Of a DNA stretch of 6,301 bases, positions 1 through 4,839 are shown in pieces. The stretch's first letter is position 1. Every line of letters begins with the position of its first letter. This stretch comes from Lamprobacter sp046541315. Its GTDB lineage: Bacteria; Pseudomonadota; Gammaproteobacteria; Chromatiales; Chromatiaceae. The DNA lies in the NCBI RefSeq assembly GCF_046541315.1, contig NZ_JBKHDN010000162.1:1-6301 (forward strand). The letters run 5' to 3'. Under the pieces are notes generated by a model that did no database searches, was not told the origin of the DNA, and saw nothing but the letters and a program-made list of their open reading frames with translations. The translations under genes were made by a program, and so were the position numbers.

Positions 1-1685
1 CCCTGCGCCTTCGCCCAGGTATCCCGCAGGGTCACCGTGCGGTTGAAGATCGGACGCGCAGGCGTCGAATCCGGATCGACGACGAAATAGCCCTCGCGCT
101 CGAACTGAAAGCGCGCGCCCGGTTCCGCCTCGGCGAGGCTGGGTTCGAGCATCGCGCCGCTAAGCGTCCGCAAGGACTCGGGATTCAGATCCTCGCGAAA
201 GTCGCGCTCGCCAGGACCGGCACCAGCGCCCGGCTGAGGCACGCTGAACAGCCGATCGTAGAGCCGCACCTCGGCGCGGACAGCGGTCTCGGCGGCGACC
301 CAGTGGATCACGCCCTTGACCTTGCGCCCCTCGGGATTCTTGCCCAGGGTGTCCGGGTCGACCGAGCAGCGCAGCTCGGTCACCGCGCCATCGGCATCCT
401 TGATCACCTCGTCGCAGCGGATCACATAGGCGTTGCGCAGCCGCACCTCGCCATCAGGAACCAAGCGTTTGAAGCCCTTCGGCGGCGTTTCCTCGAAATC
501 GCTGCGATCGATGAACAGCACCGAGCCGAGCGGCAGCGCGCGTGTGCCCATCGTCTCGTCCTTCGGATGATTCTGCGCCCGCACTGCCGCAGGCGCGTCC
601 GCCGGCAGATTGGTCAGCACCACCCGCAATGGCTCGAGCACCGCCATCGCGCGCGGCGCGCTGGCATCGAGTTCATCGCGAATCGCGCTCTCGAGCATCC
701 CCATCTCGACCAGGTTATCGGCCTTGGTCACGCCGATCCGCTCGCAGAAGCCGCGCACCGCGCCCGGCGTATAACCGCGTCGGCGCAGTCCGGCGATGGT
801 CGGCATGCGCGGGTCATCCCAACCGGCGACGATCCGCTCCGAGACCAACTGCGTCAGCAGGCGCTTGCTCATCACCGTGTATTCGAGATTGAGCCGGCTG
901 AACTCGATCTGGCGCGGCCGGGAAGGCACCGAGACGTTGGCCACGCACCAGTCGTAGAGCGGGCGATGATCCTCGAATTCCAGCGTGCACAGCGAATGGG
1001 TGATGCCTTCCAGCGCATCGGAGATCGGATGCGTGTAGTCGTAGGTCGGATACAGGCACCACTCGTTGCCGGTCTGGTGGTGGATCACGCCGTGGCGGAT
1101 GCGATAGAGCACCGGATCGCGCAGATTGATGTTCGGCGCCGCCATGTCGATCTTCGCGCGCAGGGTGCGGGCGCCGTCCGGGAATTCGCCGGCGCGCATG
1201 CGACGGAACAGATCCCGATTCTCCTCGACCGAGCGCGTGCGATAGGGGCTGTCGCGCCCCGGCGCGGTCAGGGTGCCGCGATAGGCGCGCGTCTCCTCGC
1301 CGGAGAGGTCGCACACATAGGCCAGCCCTTTCTCGATCAACTCGAGCGCAAAGCCGTAGAGTTGCTCGAAATAATCCGACGCAAAGCGCGCCGGCCCCGG
1401 CCAATCGAAGCCGAGCCAGCGCACGTCGGCCTTGATCGCGGCGACGAACTCCGGGCTTTCCTTGCCCGGATTGGTATCGTCGAAGCGCAGATTGCAGACC
1501 CCGCCCAGATCCTCGGCCAGGCCGAAGTTGAGCACGATCGACTTGGCGTGGCCGATGTGCAGATAGCCGTTCGGCTCGGGCGGAAAGCGCGTGACCACGC
1601 GGGCATGTCGGCCACTCGCCAGGTCGTCCTGGACGATCTGGCGGATAAAATTGGTCCGGGTTGGCGTCGAGACAGAATCAGCCAT
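1..1685 (-). CDS. glnS: Glutaminyl-tRNA synthetase (GlnRS), partial at C-terminus
   Basis: Cytoplasmic class I aminoacyl-tRNA synthetase that charges tRNA-Gln with glutamine using ATP. Reading the minus strand from the ATG at 1685 gives 561 complete codons with no stop. The N-terminal stretch TNFIRQIVQDDLASGRH is GlnS-like. The class I signature HIGH lies at residues 43-46 within PPEPNGYLHIGH, followed by FDDTNP at 68-73. The KMSKS-equivalent VMSKR is at residues 271-275. The C-terminal half matches the beta-barrel anticodon-binding region, and the last readable residues, FNRTVTLRDTWAKAQ, resemble the extreme C-terminus of E. coli GlnS (about 554 aa). Probably only a few codons and the stop are missing beyond base 1. 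The ATG at 1685 fits the E. coli start; an in-frame GTG at 1697 would add only four residues. The Shine-Dalgarno sequence is weak. The gene is divergent from the EF-hand gene. Identification is essentially certain; the partial state comes from the window edge. Confidence 0.97.
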   Translation of the reverse strand, partial: MADSVSTPTRTNFIRQIVQDDLASGRHARVVTRFPPEPNGYLHIGHAKSIVLNFGLAEDLGGVCNLRFDDTNPGKESPEFVAAIKADVRWLGFDWPGPARFASDYFEQLYGFALELIEKGLAYVCDLSGEETRAYRGTLTAPGRDSPYRTRSVEENRDLFRRMRAGEFPDGARTLRAKIDMAAPNINLRDPVLYRIRHGVIHHQTGNEWCLYPTYDYTHPISDALEGITHSLCTLEFEDHRPLYDWCVANVSVPSRPRQIEFSRLNLEYTVMSKRLLTQLVSERIVAGWDDPRMPTIAGLRRRGYTPGAVRGFCERIGVTKADNLVEMGMLESAIRDELDASAPRAMAVLEPLRVVLTNLPADAPAAVRAQNHPKDETMGTRALPLGSVLFIDRSDFEETPPKGFKRLVPDGEVRLRNAYVIRCDEVIKDADGAVTELRCSVDPDTLGKNPEGRKVKGVIHWVAAETAVRAEVRLYDRLFSVPQPGAGAGPGERDFREDLNPESLRTLSGAMLEPSLAEAEPGARFQFEREGYFVVDPDSTPARPIFNRTVTLRDTWAKAQ

Positions 1686-1744
1686 AGCAAGAAGCACCCA
1701 AGGCCCGTTCGACTGGGGATCGCCAGCCGCGAGCGAAAACCCTC

Positions 1745-1773
1745 AGCATACTGGCTTGCCGCCTTTCATTGAA
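1745..1773 (-). promoter_or_regulatory. Possible sigma70-type promoter for glnS
   Basis: On the minus strand TTCAAT (1768-1773) and TATGCT (1745-1750) are separated by 17 bases. The -10 keeps the three most conserved positions (T, A and final T), but the -35 matches only 3 of 6. A transcript would start near 1738 and have a leader of about 50 bases. This is a by-eye match in a GC-rich genome and remains tentative. Confidence 0.28.
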
Positions 1774-1781
1774 CCCCGCGT

Positions 1782-1810
1782 TTGCCAGCACGCCTCTGGG
1801 GCACTACCCT
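1782..1810 (+). promoter_or_regulatory. Possible sigma70-type promoter for the EF-hand gene
   Basis: TTGCCA (1782-1787, 5 of 6 to the -35 consensus) and TACCCT (1805-1810, 3 of 6, keeping T, A and final T) are separated by 17 bases. Transcription would start near 1817, giving a leader of about 85 bases before the ATG at 1903. An inverted repeat (1796-1818) overlaps the -10. The match is weak, but it is the best candidate I see in the gap. Confidence 0.3.
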
Positions 1811-1818
1811 GTCCCCAG
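1796..1818. repeat. Small inverted repeat over the putative EF-hand promoter
   Basis: CTGGGG (1796-1801) is matched by its complement CCCCAG (1813-1818) across an 11-base spacer. The arrangement of 6-bp arms spanning a possible -10 element could be an operator, or chance in GC-rich DNA. No known regulator site is recognised. Confidence 0.3.
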
Positions 1819-1902
1819 CTCGGCACAGTGGTGGCATGCCCCTCGCCTGCCCATCGTTGGCCGAGAGCAACACGCGCAATTCATCACCCACGGAGCCAGA
1901 TC

Positions 1903-2433
1903 ATGCAGAGAGCCACGTCAATCCTTGCCCTCGCGATTGCCGGAACCTTCGCTGCCAGCAGCGCCCTCGCCCAAGAGGACGCGCCCGCCGAACCCAAGCC
2001 CGCCGAGGCCTTCATCCAACAGCTCGACACCGACGGCGACGGCAAGGTCAGCCTCGACGAGGCGCTCGCGCCGCAGAAGCCGCGCTTTGCCGAGACCGAT
2101 GCCGATGGCGACGGCTTCATCAGCGTCGAGGAAGCCGGCGAGGCCTTCAACGCGCAGGTCCCCGCCGAAATGCTCGAGGCGATGAAGGAACGTGGCATGC
2201 CGGACCCCGGCGAGACCTTCGTCAAGAACCTCGACCAGAACGATGACGGCAAGGTCGACGCGAGCGAGTTCGAGCGGCCGACGGTCGAGTCCTTCCAACG
2301 CATGGACGCCGATGACGACGGCTTTGCCACCAAGGAAGAGGCGACGGCGTTCTTCGACGAGATGCAACGCGAAATGCAGGAGCAGATGCAAAAGATGCAG
2401 CAACAGCAGGGCGCGCCGAATCCGCATCAATAG
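1903..2433 (+). CDS. Secreted EF-hand calcium-binding protein (176 aa)
   Basis: Predicted exported Ca2+-binding protein; the physiological partner is unknown. The ATG at 1903 was chosen because it follows a CGGAG ribosome site (1891-1895, 7-base spacing) and opens a clean Sec signal peptide: MQR, then a hydrophobic stretch, ending in SSALA with likely cleavage after residue 23. The mature part has four 12-residue EF-hand loops: DTDGDGKVSLDE (42-53), DADGDGFISVEE (66-77), DQNDDGKVDASE (111-122) and DADDDGFATKEE (135-146). Loops 1-3 have canonical residues at positions 1, 3, 5, 6, 8, 9 and 12. Loop 4 has Ala instead of an aliphatic at position 8. Both pairs have the same 24-residue internal spacing, which suggests duplication of a two-hand unit. 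The tail (154-169) is a Met/Gln/Glu-rich, probably helical segment, MQREMQEQMQKMQQQQ. No cell-wall anchor, transmembrane segment or enzymatic domain is visible. It could be a calcium buffer, sensor or adaptor. The family call is firm; the role is unknown. Confidence 0.9.
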   Translation: MQRATSILALAIAGTFAASSALAQEDAPAEPKPAEAFIQQLDTDGDGKVSLDEALAPQKPRFAETDADGDGFISVEEAGEAFNAQVPAEMLEAMKERGMPDPGETFVKNLDQNDDGKVDASEFERPTVESFQRMDADDDGFATKEEATAFFDEMQREMQEQMQKMQQQQGAPNPHQ

Positions 2434-2441
2434 ACCCTAAC

Positions 2442-2487
2442 CGCCGGCGCCGCCATGGACGGCGCGGCCGCGCCGCGCCACCGGCGC
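2442..2487. terminator. GC-rich palindromic convergent terminator region (candidate)
   Basis: The 53-bp gap between two convergent genes is almost pure G+C and can fold as three adjacent hairpins. These are GCGCCG (2447-2452) with CGGCGC (2460-2465), a perfect 14-bp palindrome GGCGCGGCCGCGCC (2461-2474), and GCGCC (2475-2479) with GGCGC (2483-2487). The first two share bases 2461-2465, so they are alternatives. No T-tract follows on either strand, so this is not a textbook intrinsic terminator. Its position between convergent stops makes a bidirectional termination or mRNA 3'-end stabilising role plausible. The last hairpin touches the FKBP stop codon. Confidence 0.4.
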
Positions 2488-2915
2488 TAGGCGATCTGCA
2501 CCAATTCGAGCTGGAAGGTCAGATCACGGCCGGCGAGGGGATGATTGCCATCGACCGTGACCTCGTCGTCGTCGAAATCGGCGACGGTGAAGCGCAGCGT
2601 CTCGCCGTCGGGTCCCTGCGCCTGGAGCAGCAGGCCTTCGCTGAGTTCGATCTCCGGCGGGATGGCACTGCGCGGCACCTGCTGCACCATGGCCTCGTTG
2701 CGCTCGCCATAGGCCTCGTCGGAGACGATGGTGACGGTCTTGTTCTCGCCGGGCGCCATGCCGAGCACCGCGTCCTCGAAGCCGCTGATCATCTGCCCTT
2801 CTCCGAGGGTGAACTCGAGCGGCTCTTGACCGCGCGAGGAATCGAATTCGGTGCCATCGGCGAGGGTGCCGGTGTAATGGACTTTGACGGTATCGCCGCT
2901 TTTTGCTTCGGACAT
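2487..2915 (-). CDS. SlyD-like FKBP-type peptidyl-prolyl cis-trans isomerase (142 aa)
   Basis: Cytoplasmic FKBP-fold prolyl isomerase/chaperone; no signal peptide is seen. The N-terminal FKBP half carries VKVHYTGTLADGTEFDSS (10-27) and GQMISGFEDAVLGMAPGE (40-57). The inserted flap (IF) chaperone domain runs roughly from residue 70 to 122 (AYGERNEAMVQQVPRSAIPP onward). The chain then returns to the FKBP sheet with the SlyD-type block NHPLAGRDLTFQLELVQI (124-141). It ends there, so the long His/Cys/Asp-rich metal-binding tail of E. coli SlyD is absent. This makes it a short SlyD-like or SlpA-like member. The ATG at 2915 was chosen over an in-frame upstream start at 2996 because GGAGG (2922-2926) sits 6 bases before it and the extra 27 residues are unlike the family. 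The gene lies 123 bases downstream of dacB on the same strand, and may share its transcript or use its own promoter. It converges with the EF-hand gene. Confidence 0.93.
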   Translation of the reverse strand: MSEAKSGDTVKVHYTGTLADGTEFDSSRGQEPLEFTLGEGQMISGFEDAVLGMAPGENKTVTIVSDEAYGERNEAMVQQVPRSAIPPEIELSEGLLLQAQGPDGETLRFTVADFDDDEVTVDGNHPLAGRDLTFQLELVQIA

Positions 2916-2921
2916 GGGACG

Positions 2922-2926
2922 CCTCC
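2922..2926 (-). promoter_or_regulatory. Strong ribosome binding site fixing the FKBP start
   Basis: GGAGG on the minus strand, 6 bases upstream of the ATG at 2915. It decides in favour of the 142-residue form rather than a start at 2996. Confidence 0.8.
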
Positions 2927-2954
2927 AATAGGGTTTCGGCTTGAGGTGCATGGC

Positions 2955-2993
2955 GGCACGTGCCAGAACAGGCACGACCAGGGATGGTGCCAA
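2955..2993 (-). promoter_or_regulatory. Candidate FKBP promoter with GGCAC/GTGCC half-sites
   Basis: On the minus strand TTGGCA (2988-2993, 5 of 6 to the -35 consensus) and TGTTCT (2965-2970, a poor -10) are 17 bases apart. The same stretch is packed with the half-site GGCAC and its complement. On the plus strand these are GGCAC at 2955-2959, GTGCC at 2960-2964, GGCAC at 2971-2975 and GTGCC at 2987-2991. The first two fuse into the perfect palindrome GGCACGTGCC (2955-2964). The second and third flank the putative -10 as an inverted repeat. This layout suits an operator overlapping a promoter, but no regulator is identified and the -10 is weak. Confidence 0.3.
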
Positions 2994-3007
2994 CAACCTT
3001 AGACGAG

Positions 3008-3038
3008 GCTCGCGCCGAGCGCAAACCTTGGCCGGCCA
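3008..3038 (-). terminator. Weak hairpins downstream of dacB
   Basis: Directly after the dacB stop on the minus strand there is a perfect palindrome TGGCCGGCCA (3029-3038). It is followed by a 5-bp stem, GCTCG with CGAGC (3008-3012 and 3016-3020), around a 3-base loop. No T-run follows, so efficient intrinsic termination is doubtful and read-through into the FKBP gene is likely. Confidence 0.25.
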
Positions 3039-4256
3039 TCAGCGACGCGCCAGCGCACTCGCGACCTGGAGGCGCAGACCATAGGCCACCGGCTGATTGA
3101 TCATCAGGCTGAAGGGCCGCCACTCGCGCCCATGGCGCACGAAGCCGGCATAGGTGCTGACACCGCGCAAGGTGCCGGTCTTGGCGCGCACATCCGGATC
3201 GTCGTCCTGCTGCGGCAGCAGCTCGCGATAGGGCCGCAGGCGCTCGAGGACATCGAGCATCTGGCGGCCGCTGAGCCGATTGCCACGCGAGAGGCCGGCG
3301 CCGTCCTCGATGCGGAAGGCGCGCCAACCGAAGGTCCGTCGCGCCCACTGCTCCACTGTTCGCTGGGCATCGGCCAGGCGCGCGCGCCCGGCCCGTTCGC
3401 CGAGCATCAGGAACAGATCATTGGCGATGAAATTCGTCGAATACTCGAGCATGTTCCTGAGCAGCTGCTCAAGCGTCAGCGCGTTGCGATGGGTATGGAT
3501 CAGCCTGGCCGAGGTCGGCACCGTTCCCAGTACCACTCCAGGGGCGATTCTGGACGCTATTTTGGGCGCCGCGCCGGACGCCGGCGCCTCGACACGGATA
3601 CCGCCCTGGCGCAATTTCGCCAGCAGCACCTCGCCGAAGTGCGCGAGCGCGGTCTCGCCGTCGACCAGATTCACCCGATGCCGGCCCTCGCCAAGCCCAC
3701 GGCCAAGCCGTTGCGCGGTCGGGGTGAGCGGTGTCTGCACCTCGCCGCTCTGGAGACGCCCGCCCGCGACCCGCAGGCTGACGGTATTGAAATTGACCGC
3801 GAGCGCGGTCACCGGCGCGTCATAGGGATTGTGACTCGACGAGCGCCCGGGGATCGGCACCTGCGTTCCGAACAGCTCCGCATCCAGCCCGATCCCCTGC
3901 ACCGAGCGCACGCCCGCCGCCTTCAGCGCGGCGACGACGCGATCCAGTTCCTCCGAGACCAGAGAGGGATCGCCGCCGCCGCGCACCCACAGCCGATCAT
4001 CCGGGCCCATGTAGACATCCGTCTCGAACCGATGCTCCAGCCCCCAGCGCTCGATCGCCGCCAGGGCGATGACCAGCTTCATGGTCGACGCCGGCACCAA
4101 CGGCCGATCCGGCTGCTCGGCGATCAGCAGACGCTGTCCATCGCCGAGTACCAGGCTCGCCTCCGGCAAGGCCAAGACGTCCTCGATCGGCCCGGCCAGG
4201 CTGGTCGCGAGTCCCGCGAGCCAGAGCAGAGCACCGACCAGCAAAGGTCTAACCAC
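3039..4256 (-). CDS. dacB: D-alanyl-D-alanine carboxypeptidase/endopeptidase, PBP4 family
   Basis: Periplasmic class C penicillin-binding protein (peptidase family S13) that removes terminal D-Ala from peptidoglycan stem peptides and/or cleaves D-Ala-mDAP cross-links. All three active-site motifs are present: SxxK as STMK (57-60, nucleophile Ser57), SxN as STN (273-275, in YSTNFIAND) and KTG (359-361, in RAKTGTLRGVSTYAGF). Other family marks are GGGDPSL (93-99) and GLSRGNRLSG (321-330). The N-terminus is hydrophobic (LLVGALLWLAGLATSLAG) and looks like a Sec signal peptide with cleavage near residue 21. At 405 aa it is shorter than E. coli PBP4 (477 aa), implying a smaller insertion between the SxxK and SxN motifs. 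The start is GTG at 4256, supported by GGAGG at 4265-4269, 8 bases upstream and inside the msrB coding end. Only 3 bases separate it from the msrB stop, so the two genes are surely co-transcribed and probably translationally coupled. Confidence 0.93.
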   Translation of the reverse strand: MVRPLLVGALLWLAGLATSLAGPIEDVLALPEASLVLGDGQRLLIAEQPDRPLVPASTMKLVIALAAIERWGLEHRFETDVYMGPDDRLWVRGGGDPSLVSEELDRVVAALKAAGVRSVQGIGLDAELFGTQVPIPGRSSSHNPYDAPVTALAVNFNTVSLRVAGGRLQSGEVQTPLTPTAQRLGRGLGEGRHRVNLVDGETALAHFGEVLLAKLRQGGIRVEAPASGAAPKIASRIAPGVVLGTVPTSARLIHTHRNALTLEQLLRNMLEYSTNFIANDLFLMLGERAGRARLADAQRTVEQWARRTFGWRAFRIEDGAGLSRGNRLSGRQMLDVLERLRPYRELLPQQDDDPDVRAKTGTLRGVSTYAGFVRHGREWRPFSLMINQPVAYGLRLQVASALARR

Positions 4257-4259
4257 CGC

Positions 4260-4658
4260 CTAGGCCTCCGGCTCGAACGCCAATGCCACCGAGTTGATGC
4301 AATAGCGCAAGCCGGTCGGTTTCGGGCCATCCGGAAACACATGCCCGAGGTGCGAGCCGCAGCGCGCACAGTGGACTTCGGTGCGGCGCATGCCGAGGCT
4401 GCCATCGGTCTGGGTCTCGACTGCGGATTCGGTGAGCGGCGCGGAGAAGCTCGGCCACCCGGTGCCCGAATCGAACTTCTGCTCGGAACCGAACAGCTCG
4501 GCTCCGCAGCCCGTGCAGCGATAGCGCCCCGGCGTCTTGGTGTTGAAATAGGCGCCGGTGAAGGCCGGCTCGGTGCCCTGTTCGCGTAACACGCGGTATT
4601 GCTCGGCGCTGAGCTGCGCGCGCCATTCGGCATCCGTCTTTTCGATCTTGTCGCTCAT
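4260..4658 (-). CDS. msrB: Peptide-methionine (R)-S-oxide reductase MsrB (132 aa)
   Basis: Reduces methionine-R-sulfoxide in oxidised proteins back to methionine. It is cytoplasmic, with no signal sequence visible. The single SelR domain fills the protein: two structural zinc CxxC pairs (C48/C51 in CTGCGAELF, C97/C100 in CARCGSHLGHVF), the GWPSF block (67-71), and the catalytic cysteine C120 in RYCINSVAL. The position just before GWPSF, where many MsrBs carry the recycling Cys (CGWPSF), is Thr66 here. This enzyme therefore belongs to the large group lacking that Cys and must be regenerated by another route. The ATG at 4658 gives the usual family length and has a modest GAGA ribosome site 7 bases upstream. 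The reading frame stays open further upstream, but only as a shadow of the divergent aminotransferase gene. It is the first gene of a unit with dacB, 3 bases downstream. Confidence 0.96.
   Translation of the reverse strand: MSDKIEKTDAEWRAQLSAEQYRVLREQGTEPAFTGAYFNTKTPGRYRCTGCGAELFGSEQKFDSGTGWPSFSAPLTESAVETQTDGSLGMRRTEVHCARCGSHLGHVFPDGPKPTGLRYCINSVALAFEPEA
4265..4269 (-). promoter_or_regulatory. dacB ribosome binding site inside the msrB coding end
   Basis: GGAGG on the minus strand, 8 bases before the dacB GTG codon (4254-4256) and just before the msrB TAG (4260-4262). It supports the non-ATG start and suggests that ribosomes finishing msrB feed initiation of dacB. Confidence 0.75.
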
Positions 4659-4757
4659 GGTTTGGTCTCGTTGAATGGTTGGTGACCACGGGTTGCTGGT
4701 CCCTTGGACGGCGGGGCCAGTGAACGACCGGCCTGACGGCGGCGGCGTCGCCCGCGG

Positions 4758-4787
4758 TTGAGGCGGCCATCCTGGCGTCGTTATACT
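4758..4787 (+). promoter_or_regulatory. Sigma70-like promoter for the aminotransferase gene
   Basis: TTGAGG (4758-4763, 4 of 6) and TATACT (4782-4787, 5 of 6) are separated by 18 bases. Transcription would start near 4794, leaving a leader of about 46 bases that can form a short GC hairpin (arms 4799-4804 and 4808-4813). This is the best promoter-like match in the window and the most AT-rich spot in the divergent region. The opposite strand reads TATAAC at 4780-4785 but lacks a -35, so I assign no msrB promoter there. Confidence 0.45.
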
Positions 4788-4839
4788 CGCCAGCCACACC
4801 CGGCGCCGCCGGGCGCTCGCCACTCGCCTGGATACCGCT

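Noticed and set aside
303..1772. Long plus-strand ORF (489 codons) opposite glnS
   Set aside because: It lies antisense to a clearly recognisable GlnRS. Its product is rich in Arg, Ala and His with no domain pattern, as expected of an antisense frame in GC-rich coding DNA.
1591..1902. N-terminal extension of the EF-hand protein into the glnS region
   Set aside because: It would overlap the antisense glnS start and bury the signal peptide. The ATG at 1903 has a ribosome site and a proper Sec signal.
1686..1902. Possible tRNA, small RNA or riboswitch in the divergent gap
   Set aside because: I found no cloverleaf, T-loop sequence or recognisable aptamer core; only the weak promoter candidates and a small inverted repeat.
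2916..2996. N-terminal extension of the FKBP protein by 27 residues
   Set aside because: The strong GGAGG is placed for the ATG at 2915, and the extension does not resemble FKBP sequences or a convincing signal peptide.
3132..4589. Long plus-strand ORF (485 codons) opposite dacB and msrB
   Set aside because: It spans two well-supported minus-strand genes and their junction, and its translation is low-complexity Arg/Ala-rich with no motif.
4780..4785. TATAAC on the minus strand as a -10 for msrB
   Set aside because: No -35-like sequence lies 16-18 bases upstream; the same AT-rich spot fits the plus-strand promoter better.
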